In this document: in pieces, positions 1 through 5,619 of the stretch
How positions within the stretch are numbered: position 1 is the stretch's first letter
Layout: every line of letters begins with the position of its first letter
Assembly (NCBI GenBank): GCA_024277555.1
Contig: JAJRUY010000345.1
Coordinates: forward strand, 1-5,619
Direction: 5' to 3'
DNA: 5,619 bases
From: Gammaproteobacteria bacterium
GTDB lineage: Bacteria; Pseudomonadota; Gammaproteobacteria; Chromatiales; Chromatiaceae
The notes under the pieces: model-generated
Database searches by the model: none
What the model was told of the DNA's origin: nothing
The model's input: the letters and a program-made list of their open reading frames with translations, nothing else
Translations under genes and position numbers: made by a program

Positions 1-917
1 AGATAGGTCTGGGCTTCCTTGACGGTGCGCGCAAAGGCGCCGACGAAGCTCATCAGCGCGGCGAAGAAAAACGCCAGGGGAGACAGGAACAGCAGCAGCA
101 CCGGGATGGAGGCCAGACTGAAGGTGATGCCGGTTTCCCCCAGATCGACCACCCGGACGCCCACGGCAAACCCGGCCAGGGACAGGCTCAGCACCGCCAG
201 GCTGATGAGCAGGTTCGCGGCCAGTTTGCCGGTCATGAATTGCTCCGGCGCCACGGGATTGGCCATCAGCGGCTCCAGAGACTGGCGCTCCCGTTCACCT
301 GCGGTAAGATCTGCCGCCACCACCATCGCCGCCTGCATGATGCCGATAATAAGCAAATAAGGCAGAAAGGCCAGCATCTGCGCGCCTGATCCTTTTTTGG
401 AAAGATCCCGGTCATGCAGCACCATAACCTGGGTGATGGCCGGATCCACTCCGCGCAGGCTCAGGCGCAGATTGCCCACCGCCGCAGAATAGCCATTGAT
501 AGCCGCCTCGATACGCCGCTTGACGATCCTGGTCTTGGTGCGGGAATGATCCGACAGCAGGGTCAACTGCGCCGGGCGACCCTCCCGCAGTTGTTGTGGA
601 AATTCCGGGTCGATCACCAGCACCGCATCCACTTCCTGGGCACGCACCGCAGCCTCAGGGTTTTCCACCGCCGCAACCACGCGGATTCTGCTGGAGCGCA
701 AATACTCCAGCAGTTGCGGTGCATGTTCCGCGCCCTGCACCGGCAGCTCGATGGTTTTTTGTGCCTCATCGGTGACCATTTTCACCACCAGCAGCAGCAC
801 TCCCATGGCCAGCAGCGGGCCGAGCAAGGCGCCCAGCACCAGAATATTGACCATGGTGCGCCGGTCGCGGAACAGATCCTTCAATTCCTTGCGCGTTACG
901 ATCACCCAGGCCTTCAT
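1..917 (-). CDS. ABC-2 type permease, NatB-like (3' end cut off by the window)
   Basis: This is the membrane subunit of an ABC exporter, partnering the ATPase encoded just upstream. The reading frame is open from the ATG at 915-917 to the window edge and gives 305 complete codons; family members are usually about 390-400 residues, so roughly a quarter is missing. Visible layout: a short cytoplasmic N-terminus with the basic stretch KELKDLFRDRR (10-20), a first membrane helix at about 24-47, a soluble extracytoplasmic domain at about 48-178, then helices at about 181-202, 232-255 and 268-293. The motif DLTAGERERQSLEPLMANP (203-221) is the cytoplasmic coupling segment typical of ABC-2/NatB permeases, and FARTVKEAQTYL just before the edge is also typical of NatB. 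The start overlaps the ATPase stop as ATGA, and a GAGGGG at 926-931 lies 8 bases upstream. Bacillus NatAB exports sodium; the substrate here is unknown. Confidence 0.93.
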   Translation of the reverse strand, partial: MKAWVIVTRKELKDLFRDRRTMVNILVLGALLGPLLAMGVLLLVVKMVTDEAQKTIELPVQGAEHAPQLLEYLRSSRIRVVAAVENPEAAVRAQEVDAVLVIDPEFPQQLREGRPAQLTLLSDHSRTKTRIVKRRIEAAINGYSAAVGNLRLSLRGVDPAITQVMVLHDRDLSKKGSGAQMLAFLPYLLIIGIMQAAMVVAADLTAGERERQSLEPLMANPVAPEQFMTGKLAANLLISLAVLSLSLAGFAVGVRVVDLGETGITFSLASIPVLLLFLSPLAFFFAALMSFVGAFARTVKEAQTY

Positions 918-1648
918 GCCATGATCCCCTCTTCCGTGCCGATGAGCGCCACAAAAGCATCTTCGATATTGCCTTCCCCCGCCTGCTGCATCAGTGCTTC
1001 GGGGGTACCGGCGGCCTTGATCACACCATGGGCGATCACCACCACCTCGTCACACAGGGCGGTGACTTCCTGCATGATATGGGTGGACAAAAGCACCGCC
1101 TTGCCCTGATCTTTCTGCCGCAGCAGGTAGCGGCGCAGGGCGCGGATGCTCATCACATCCAGGCCGTTTCCCGGCTCATCCAGCAGCAGATTCTGCGGGT
1201 TGCCGACGAAAGCCCTGGCGATGGCGACCTTGGCCCGCTGTCCCTGGGAAAAACCCTCACAGGGGCGGCGCAGAAAATCCTGCATCTCCAGCTCTTCCGC
1301 CAGCTCATCGATACGGCGGGACAGTGCCACGCCAGCCATGCCCTGCAGCTCACCAAAGTAGGCGATATTCTCCCGGGCGGTCAGGCGCGGATACAGCCCC
1401 CGCGCATCCGGCACCACACCCATGGCCGCCTTGGCCTGTAACGGCTGCCGCCGGGCATCCATGCCATCCACCAGGATGTTTCCCGAATCCGGCTGCAGCA
1501 GGGTATACAACATACGCAAGGTGGTGGTCTTGCCCGAGCCATTGGGTCCGAGCAGGCCGGTGATCTTGCCATCGGCAATCTCGAAACTCACGCCATCCAC
1601 AGCCTTTACCGCGCCGAAGTGTTTTTTCAGTTCCTGGGCAATGATCAC
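914..1648 (-). CDS. ABC transporter ATP-binding protein, NatA-like
   Basis: This 244-residue cytoplasmic ATPase powers the adjacent NatB-like permease. Seen in the sequence: Walker A GPNGSGKTT (34-42), signature FSQGQ (133-137, in place of LSGGQ), Walker B LLLDEP (154-159), D-loop GLD (162-164) and switch histidine H190 in LLSTH. The Q-loop position, in the segment VVPDARGLYPRLT (78-90), carries D81 where most ABC ATPases have glutamine. The length is normal for a single-domain exporter ATPase. The start is a GTG at 1646-1648; the next residues IIAQELKKHFG align with the usual beginning of this family, so GTG is preferred over any later codon. The GTG overlaps the hydrolase stop as GTGA, and the gene's own TGA overlaps the permease ATG, so translational coupling along the operon is likely. 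Family assignment is firm; the transported compound is not shown. Confidence 0.95.
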   Translation of the reverse strand: MIIAQELKKHFGAVKAVDGVSFEIADGKITGLLGPNGSGKTTTLRMLYTLLQPDSGNILVDGMDARRQPLQAKAAMGVVPDARGLYPRLTARENIAYFGELQGMAGVALSRRIDELAEELEMQDFLRRPCEGFSQGQRAKVAIARAFVGNPQNLLLDEPGNGLDVMSIRALRRYLLRQKDQGKAVLLSTHIMQEVTALCDEVVVIAHGVIKAAGTPEALMQQAGEGNIEDAFVALIGTEEGIMA

Positions 1649-3102
1649 GATGCCGGCCCCAGCATGTCGATGAAAAAAGGTAACCTGGCGATATCCTGCA
1701 CACAGGCCGCTTCCTCGTCATCCAGCTTCAGGGCATGAATGAAATTCGCCGCCAGTTCAGGCACACATCCCCTGGGCAGCACATTATGCCCCTGTCCAGG
1801 CACCACCAGATGCCGACCATTGCTGAACTGTTGCAAGGCCTGCTCGCCATAGCTGATGGGTGTGACCGGATCCACTTCACCGGACAGCAACAGGGCCGGG
1901 ACATCCGATTGCAGGGGCTGGTGAATATCGGTAAAACTTTCACCCCCGGGCCATTGCTCACAGAGGATGCGAATCTGCTGGGCAAAGCGTCCCAGTACCC
2001 GGTTGGAAGCCGAAGGAAGATCACTGTAGAAAGGCACATCTTCGCTGCAGACCACACTGTTGTGCATGCCCTCACTCATCTCTCCTTCCAGATTCACCAT
2101 CACCTGCAGAGCCTGCCCCAGCAGGGGCCGCCAATCTCCCCGGGCCGCCGCATGGATGAGCAGGGGCAGCAGGGTGCGGGTTTCGCTGGCGTAACTGAGC
2201 ATGCGCACGGCGGCATCCAGCCCCTGGCGGGACACGTTCAGCTCCAGCGGTTCTCCGGTGCGGGGATGCTCCATGTGCATCTGCCGCCTCTCATCCAGGG
2301 AAAGCGCCAGATATTGCCGCCAATCTTCCTCCAGAGCCGGAAACGCCTCGCGGCAGCCATCTTCAGCGGCGCAATGGAAAAACAGCTTCTGCAGGGAGGC
2401 GGACAGGTTGTCGGCAAAGTCCATTCCCACGATCACTTCCAGGGGCAACACGCCATCGAGAACAATACTGCGCACCCGCTCCGGGTATTCCCGCAGCACC
2501 AGCTGCGCCATGCGGGTGCCATAGGAAACCCCCATGAGATTGATCCGTTCATACTCCAGGGCCTTGCGTACGAACTCCACATCCGCCACCGCCTGGCGGG
2601 AAGTAAAGTAGCGCACGTCCACCTGCTGGCGCTGCAGACACTCGCGGGTTTTCTGCCGCAGCAGCGCATCATCCGCCACCAGCTCCAGAGATTCCTCCAT
2701 CGGGCAATTCAGGGGGGTGGACTTGCCCGTGCCGCGCTGGTCGATGAGCACCACATCCCGATGTTGCAGCACCTTGCTGAACACCGGCCACATCAGCAAG
2801 GTGGAAGCCACCGCCGACTGGCCCGGCCCGCCAGCGAAGAAAAACAGCGGATCCGCTTGCGGAGCCTTGCCGCTGGCAGGAACTACCGCCACATGCAGCT
2901 GAATTTTCTGCCCCTGTGGCTGGCCGTAGTCCAAGGGAACCTCCATATCCATGCAGCGGGCGTTCACCACCTGGTACAAGCGGGGATGGGTCAGGGCGCA
3001 TTCCCGGAAATCCCGCCCGCCACTCCAGGCAGATGCCGTTACCAGCAGCAGGAAAACCAGCAGGCTGCATTTCTCTTTTACATGGGGGTTTTCCAGAATC
3101 AT
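1645..3102 (-). CDS. secreted alpha/beta hydrolase, TAP-like / peptidase S33 group
   Basis: This 485-residue protein has the marks of proline iminopeptidase/tripeptidyl aminopeptidase-like hydrolases: oxyanion-region motif GGPGQS (91-96), DQRGTGKS (121-128), nucleophile elbow GVSYG with S193, a probable acid D411 in SGEVDPVTP, and H439 in GQGHN. The C-terminal third matches a TAP-like domain in layout. The N-terminus has lysines at 9 and 11, then a hydrophobic run SLLVFLLLVTASA and an A-S-A site before W26, so Sec export with signal peptidase I cleavage after residue 25 is likely. About ten cysteines follow, which would suit disulphides in the periplasm. Family members remove N-terminal residues from peptides or hydrolyse esters and amides; the substrate is not known here. 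ATG 3100-3102 is the only ATG or GTG start at the 5' end, but no clear Shine-Dalgarno precedes it. It is first in the operon and its stop overlaps the ATPase start by 4 bases. Confidence 0.92.
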   Translation of the reverse strand: MILENPHVKEKCSLLVFLLLVTASAWSGGRDFRECALTHPRLYQVVNARCMDMEVPLDYGQPQGQKIQLHVAVVPASGKAPQADPLFFFAGGPGQSAVASTLLMWPVFSKVLQHRDVVLIDQRGTGKSTPLNCPMEESLELVADDALLRQKTRECLQRQQVDVRYFTSRQAVADVEFVRKALEYERINLMGVSYGTRMAQLVLREYPERVRSIVLDGVLPLEVIVGMDFADNLSASLQKLFFHCAAEDGCREAFPALEEDWRQYLALSLDERRQMHMEHPRTGEPLELNVSRQGLDAAVRMLSYASETRTLLPLLIHAAARGDWRPLLGQALQVMVNLEGEMSEGMHNSVVCSEDVPFYSDLPSASNRVLGRFAQQIRILCEQWPGGESFTDIHQPLQSDVPALLLSGEVDPVTPISYGEQALQQFSNGRHLVVPGQGHNVLPRGCVPELAANFIHALKLDDEEAACVQDIARLPFFIDMLGPAS

Positions 3103-3223
3103 GGCGACAGATGCTACTACAGTAGGCGCCAGAAACCGACCCCCACAACAACGCCTGAGTAATTACTGGTGACGGGAAGGATGTTGTTGACCTATGATGA
3201 AGAAAACTCCAGAGGACAATGCA
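3103..3223. promoter_or_regulatory. divergent intergenic region between the hydrolase operon and the DUF4342 gene
   Basis: Promoters for both directions are expected in this gap because the flanking genes point away from each other. I see no convincing sigma-70 pair on either strand. Two small palindromes stand out: CTACT-AC-AGTAG at 3114-3125, immediately upstream of the hydrolase start, and the perfect 10-mer AGTAATTACT at 3158-3167. Either could be an operator, but both are short enough to arise by chance. Confidence 0.35.
3211..3216 (+). promoter_or_regulatory. ribosome binding site deciding the DUF4342 start
   Basis: AGAGGA ends 7 bases before the ATG at 3224-3226, which is ideal spacing. 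The two tandem ATGs at 3194 and 3197 have only GGGAAGGA ending 12 bases upstream of the first, a poorer arrangement. The 3224 start is therefore preferred over the longer frame. Confidence 0.6.
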
Positions 3224-3535
3224 ATGAACGATGACCCGGGAAAACGCTGCACGGACTGGAAAGAGGAAATCTCCATCGCTGGCAACGAGCTGGTGGATCG
3301 CATCAAGGAACTGGTGGCCGAAGGCAATGTACGCCGCCTGATTATCCGCAAGCCCAACGGCGAAAGCCTGCTGGAAATCCCCCTCACCGCAGGCGTGGCC
3401 GTGGGCGGCGTGGTCACCATCATGGCACCGGTGCTTGCCGCCATTGGCGCCCTGGCGGCGCTGATCAAAGACTTCCGACTGGAGGTGATCCGCACCGATA
3501 TGGAGCCACCCGATGAAGAAAACCATCCCGAATAA
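3224..3535 (+). CDS. DUF4342 domain-containing small protein
   Basis: The product is 103 residues from ATG 3224, or 113 from ATG 3194. The body WKEEISIAGNELVDRIKEL (12-30), followed by EGNVRRLIIRKPNGE and LLEIPLTAGV, is the recognisable DUF4342 pattern. A glycine/alanine-rich hydrophobic stretch at about 55-81 could insert into or lie against a membrane, then a charged tail ends in DEENHPE. The family is uncharacterised; in some Firmicutes the domain follows a UBA/EF-Ts-like module, which is absent here. The last 23 bases overlap the next gene in another frame, so the two are very likely co-transcribed and translationally linked. Family call is good; function is unknown. Confidence 0.85.
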   Translation: MNDDPGKRCTDWKEEISIAGNELVDRIKELVAEGNVRRLIIRKPNGESLLEIPLTAGVAVGGVVTIMAPVLAAIGALAALIKDFRLEVIRTDMEPPDEENHPE

Positions 3536-3806
3536 CCCGGCAACAGCATCTCGGCTGGAAGAACTCCCCAACATCGGCCCGGCAATGGCGGCTGACCTGC
3601 GCCGCATCGGCATCAATCATCCCGGCCAGCTTGCGGGCAAGAATGCCTTTGTACTGTACAACAGGCTTTGCACCATCTCCGGGAAAAAGCACGACCCCTG
3701 CGTGATCGACGTCTTCCTGTCTGCCATACACTATATGGAAAGTGGCGACGCATTGCCCTGGTGGAAATTCACTCCGGCACGAAAGGCGCGGCAGCAAGCC
3801 GATTGA
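3513..3806 (+). CDS. helix-hairpin-helix protein, Cdd1 / 'pathogenicity locus' type
   Basis: This 97-residue protein contains a single helix-hairpin-helix motif, LEELPNIGPAMAADLRRIGI (15-34), the type of motif that contacts the DNA backbone without sequence preference. It is followed by a conserved-looking segment with YNRLC (49-53), KKHDPCVIDVFLSAIHYM (58-75) and a PWWKFT near the C-terminus (82-87). This order matches the small Cdd1-like family (often labelled 'pathogenicity locus' or 'mitomycin resistance' protein) and its length is normal. C53 and the HDPC cysteine C63 are family-typical. The ATG at 3513 lies inside the DUF4342 gene, with GGAG at 3502-3505 and a 7-base spacer, which supports this start despite the overlap. 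A DNA-binding role is inferred from the motif; the biological role is not established, and the family names should not be read as evidence of virulence or resistance. Confidence 0.85.
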   Translation: MKKTIPNNPATASRLEELPNIGPAMAADLRRIGINHPGQLAGKNAFVLYNRLCTISGKKHDPCVIDVFLSAIHYMESGDALPWWKFTPARKARQQAD

Positions 3807-3860
3807 TTTCCCCTATGCCGAAATACAAAGCCTGCATTACCCCCGGGGCTGGTGAATGGT

Positions 3861-3866
3861 TACAAT
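3861..3866 (+). promoter_or_regulatory. possible -10 element for the 387-residue gene
   Basis: TACAAT matches the sigma-70 -10 consensus at 5 of 6 positions. The best -35 candidate, TTACCC at 3837-3842 with an 18-base spacer, matches only 3 of 6. Transcription would start near 3873, leaving a leader of about 24 bases before ATG 3897 and placing the GTG at 3852 outside the transcript. The 90-base gap 3807-3896 holds nothing else I can support. Confidence 0.3.
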
Positions 3867-3884
3867 CGGTGCTTTCATCGTAGC

Positions 3885-3888
3885 AGGA
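3885..3888 (+). promoter_or_regulatory. ribosome binding site deciding the start of the 387-residue gene
   Basis: AGGA ends 8 bases before the ATG at 3897-3899. It overlaps the in-frame ATG at 3888 and so cannot serve it. The GTG at 3852 has no good site upstream. ATG 3897 is therefore the preferred start. Confidence 0.55.
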
Positions 3889-3896
3889 TGTTGCCG

Positions 3897-5060
3897 ATGC
3901 AAACCGGCCCACGAGAAATCACCACGCCTTTCCGCCCCATTCCCCTGGACGTGCCTGAAGGCATGGCTCCCAACGAGTTCTTCAACAGCACCGAGAACCT
4001 CAACGATCTGGAGAACAACAACGGCCTGTTGCGCAATCCGGAAAATCTGCTGCTCTACCGCAAGGCCTTGGGTCATAGCAACCTGTTCGACACCTCCATC
4101 ATCTACAATACCTCCAAGTGCATACTCAACCCCCTGGGACGCCCGGTGCGCCGCACCCAGGTGCCGGACGAGGTGAAACACGTCTGGAACCGCATGAACC
4201 AGATCCTCATCGACTACATGCTGGAGCTGTTTCCCGATCCCGCCGATGCCCTGATTCTCGCCGGCGAAGCCAGCCTGGACGCCACCTGGTCGCTGACCTC
4301 TCCCGGTGTGCCCAGCATCCGCATGTTGCACAATCATTTCATCGCTTTCGACATGCAACAGCTGCGCGAGGCGAAGCTGGCGGACAGGAACAACCCCAAC
4401 CTCACCGACGGCGGCCAGCACAGCCTGTTCCAGAAGCACTTGCGCAAGGTGTACCGAGATTTCTTCGACGGCCTGGATCTGAAAATCCTCAAGCTGGCGG
4501 ACGAGGGCAGCTCCACCATAGGCCTTACCGGCTACCCCCAAGGCCTGCCCAGCTGGGAGATCCAGGGCGGCGCGGAACGCCTCAAAGACATCCGTTTCTG
4601 GCGGGAGTACGACGAGATCCTCAAGGGCTTCATCGATTTCTACCGCACTTTCTTCACCCAGGTTTCCACTCGCAATGCGCCCCTGCCAAAGAACGCCTGG
4701 TTCCCGCAGCAGATCGAAACAAAGCTGCTGTTCAACAACGAATTTCTGGCCACCGCGAAGAAGGTGCGCGACAGCTGCATCACCGATGCCAAATACGCCA
4801 ACGCCATTCGCTGGCAACCCGCCTTCAAGCAGCTCATCTACCGCAACGATGAGGGCAAGCTCATCGTCACCATCAGCCAGAACTCCATCGGCAACGCCAT
4901 TACCGAACTGCTGGGGGTGGTGGTCAAACGCACACCGGACGCGGCAGCTTATGAAGAAGCCGAACCGGCACTCATCGAAAAACTGCTGGAAGTACGGCGG
5001 CGGCTGATTCGGGCCGACCTGGGCGAAGGCATCGCCACGCCTTATTGGGAAGCAAAATAG
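3897..5060 (+). CDS. conserved-looking protein of unknown function (387 residues)
   Basis: I do not recognise this protein. From ATG 3897 it has 387 residues (402 if the GTG at 3852 were used). It has no signal peptide or clear membrane helix, so it is probably cytoplasmic. It is rich in aromatic and acidic residues with a natural globular composition and codon use like its neighbours, unlike the overlapping frames. Notable segments: NLFDTSIIYNTSKCILNPLGRPVRR (63-87), SLTSPGVPSIRMLHNHFIAFD (132-152) with H145 and H147, GSSTIGLTGYPQGLPSWEIQGG (204-225), and NAWFPQQIETKLLFNNEF (266-283). The HNHF motif following small residues loosely resembles the HxH active site of the HIT/GalT superfamily, or could be a metal site, but I would not assign either. 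Its own promoter is possible and REP-like hairpins start 28 bases after the TAG, so it may be a single-gene transcript. Confidence 0.85.
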   Translation: MQTGPREITTPFRPIPLDVPEGMAPNEFFNSTENLNDLENNNGLLRNPENLLLYRKALGHSNLFDTSIIYNTSKCILNPLGRPVRRTQVPDEVKHVWNRMNQILIDYMLELFPDPADALILAGEASLDATWSLTSPGVPSIRMLHNHFIAFDMQQLREAKLADRNNPNLTDGGQHSLFQKHLRKVYRDFFDGLDLKILKLADEGSSTIGLTGYPQGLPSWEIQGGAERLKDIRFWREYDEILKGFIDFYRTFFTQVSTRNAPLPKNAWFPQQIETKLLFNNEFLATAKKVRDSCITDAKYANAIRWQPAFKQLIYRNDEGKLIVTISQNSIGNAITELLGVVVKRTPDAAAYEEAEPALIEKLLEVRRRLIRADLGEGIATPYWEAK

Positions 5061-5088
5061 AATCTGACTGGTTACAAATCAACAGTCT

Positions 5089-5106
5089 TTCCTGCGAAAG
5101 CAGGAA
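5089..5106 (+). repeat. REP-like hairpin behind the 387-residue gene
   Basis: TTCCTGC and GCAGGAA form a perfect 7-bp stem around a GAAA tetraloop, 28 bases after the stop codon. There is no T-run after it, so a standard intrinsic terminator is unlikely. The surrounding GTC at 5085-5087 and ATC after the stem give the same frame (GTCxT-stem-ATCxA) as the modules further downstream. It could protect the transcript 3' end or simply be a dispersed repeat. Confidence 0.6.
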
Positions 5107-5141
5107 TCAATAGAAAGAAGCTCCCAAATAATCCGTAGCTG

Positions 5142-5216
5142 TGGATTCCCGCCTCGATTCCGGCCTCCTGCTTCATTCTATCTCCTCCATCCATGGAGTC
5201 GTGCGCGGGAATGACG
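5142..5216 (-). repeat. degenerate inverted REP-like module with separated arms
   Basis: TGGATTCCCGC at 5142-5152 and GCGGGAATGACGG at 5205-5217 are the two arms of the common TGGATTCCCGC/GCGGGAATGAC hairpin, but about 52 bases lie between them instead of a short loop. Inside is a second small palindrome, CTCCAT-CC-ATGGAG (5185-5198). The module points opposite to the hairpin at 5089, so the two could be an old inverted pair. Confidence 0.5.
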
Positions 5217-5298
5217 GGAGGAAGACACTCAATATAGCGATGTAACCAAACAATAAAAGGGTCGGAGTCGAATGACGCTTACTTAAGTCAAAACCCCT

Positions 5299-5376
5299 GT
5301 CATCCCGGCGTATGCCGGGATCCAGAAACCTCAACAAACTGCGTCACAGATGGATTCTGGCATACGCCAGAATGAC
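5299..5376. repeat. inverted pair of REP-like modules (REPIN-like), copy 1
   Basis: The module at 5299-5324 has an 8-bp stem ATCCCGGC/GCCGGGAT with a GTAT loop. The module at 5351-5376 has an 8-bp stem ATTCTGGC/GCCAGAAT with an ATAC loop and is the inverted relative of the first, matching 22 of 26 bases. The four differences form two compensated stem pairs in each hairpin. The modules can also pair with each other over most of their length. Confidence 0.8.
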
Positions 5377-5405
5377 GGAAACTGCGTTTTTTGAGGCTGA
5401 TTCCG

Positions 5406-5453
5406 CTTAAGCTAAGTGCCATTCGGGTCTGAATCGAATGGCGCTTACTTAAG
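5406..5453. repeat. inverted repeat spanning the unit 1 / unit 2 junction
   Basis: CTTAAGCTAAGTGCCATTCG (5406-5425) and CGAATGGCGCTTACTTAAG (5435-5453) pair almost perfectly around a 9-base loop GGTCTGAAT. Read the other way, the same sequences are terminal inverted repeats of an element of about 157 bp (5269-5425). The same junction structure recurs at 5570-5617. Confidence 0.75.
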
Positions 5454-5462
5454 TCAACCCCT

Positions 5463-5540
5463 GTCATCCCGGCATATGCCGGGATCCAGAAATCTCAACA
5501 AACTGCGGCACAGATGGATTCTGGCATACGCCAGAATGAC
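5463..5540. repeat. inverted pair of REP-like modules (REPIN-like), copy 2
   Basis: This is the second copy of the pair in the next tandem unit. Here the first module has a CATATG centre, so 5466-5485 is a perfect 20-bp palindrome; the second module (5515-5540) is identical to that of copy 1. Confidence 0.8.
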
Positions 5541-5569
5541 GGAAACTGCGTTTTTTGAGGCTGATTCCG

Positions 5570-5617
5570 CTTAAGCTAAGTGCCATTCGGGTCTGAATCG
5601 AATGGCGCTTACTTAAG
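5570..5617. repeat. inverted repeat spanning the unit 2 / unit 3 junction
   Basis: This is an exact copy of the junction structure at 5406-5453, including the 9-base spacer GGTCTGAAT. It shows that the third unit starts with the same right-arm sequence before the window ends. Confidence 0.75.
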
Positions 5618-5619
5618 TC

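Larger units (their letters stand above)
5261..5619. repeat. tandem repeat of about 165 bp (two full units plus a partial third)
   Basis: Units run 5261-5426 (166 bp), 5427-5590 (164 bp) and 5591-5619 (start of a third, cut by the window edge). The first two differ by six substitutions and a 2-base gap; the last 82 bases of each are identical. No open reading frame of note lies inside. Each unit has, in order, a right-arm sequence CGAATGRCGCTTACTTAAG, a REP-like module, an inverted REP-like module, a CGTTTTTT run and a left-arm sequence CTTAAGCTAAGTGCCATTCG. The array probably continues past the window. Confidence 0.92.

Noticed and set aside
414..1109. Plus-strand open frame of 231 codons across the permease/ATPase junction
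   Set aside because: It is His/Gln/Arg-rich and lies opposite two confidently identified genes, so it is a shadow.
1735..3162. Plus-strand open frame of 475 codons opposite the hydrolase gene
   Set aside because: It is very rich in His and Gln, as expected from the complement of CTG/ATG-type codons, and has no recognisable motif, while the opposite strand has a complete catalytic hydrolase.
2669..3616. Minus-strand open frame of 315 codons over the divergent promoter region
   Set aside because: It overlaps the hydrolase start, the intergenic gap and all of the DUF4342 gene in the wrong frame, with no family motif. Both real genes are better supported.
3837..4817. Minus-strand open frame of 326 codons opposite the 387-residue gene
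   Set aside because: It is low in complexity (rich in V, A, G, Q, E), typical of an antisense frame in GC-rich DNA, and lacks a good start context. The plus-strand protein has a far more natural composition and a ribosome binding site.
5089..5106. Intrinsic terminator of the 387-residue gene
   Set aside because: The stem-loop is good but no T-run follows; it fits the REP-like modules downstream better.
5366..5392. Terminator formed by the second hairpin and the T6 run in each tandem unit
   Set aside because: The T-run begins 13 bases after the stem, too far for a standard intrinsic terminator.
5261..5619. CRISPR array
   Set aside because: The repeats are about 165 bp, nearly identical throughout and without unique spacers, so they do not fit a CRISPR layout.

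Overview
The window looks like chromosomal DNA of a Gram-negative proteobacterium, probably a gammaproteobacterium. This rests on the family content, a Sec-type signal peptide on the hydrolase, dense GC-rich coding with CTG/GCC/CGC-type codon preference, and REP-like hairpins of a kind common in Proteobacteria. I cannot fix the genus from sequence alone.

Layout. The left 3.1 kb is a minus-strand operon of three genes whose ends overlap by 4 bases each (GTGA and ATGA). In transcription order they are a secreted alpha/beta hydrolase of the TAP-like/peptidase S33 group (1645-3102), a NatA-type ABC ATPase (914-1648) and a NatB-type ABC-2 permease whose 3' end is cut off by the window edge (1-917). 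A gap of about 120 bp separates this operon from a divergent plus-strand pair. That pair is a small DUF4342 protein (3224-3535) overlapping by 23 bases a helix-hairpin-helix protein of the Cdd1/'pathogenicity locus' type (3513-3806). After a 90-bp gap with a possible promoter comes a 387-residue protein that I do not recognise (3897-5060).

The last 559 bases (5061-5619) are non-coding and more AT-rich. They are packed with REP-like hairpins that alternate in orientation. The final 360 bases form a tandem repeat of about 165 bp: two full units and the start of a third, cut by the window edge. Each unit is itself built from nested inverted repeats (outer arms of about 20 bp and two inverted 26-bp REP-like modules), like a REPIN or a small MITE.

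How the genes fit together. The hydrolase-ATPase-permease operon is probably translationally coupled and pairs a periplasmic or outer-facing peptidase-like enzyme with an ABC-2 exporter, so both may handle the same peptide-like or toxic compound; this is inference. The DUF4342 and Cdd1-type proteins are probably co-translated, but neither has a secure function. No CRISPR, tRNA, rRNA, integrase or transposase gene is visible. The least explained parts are the 387-residue protein and the repeat array behind it.
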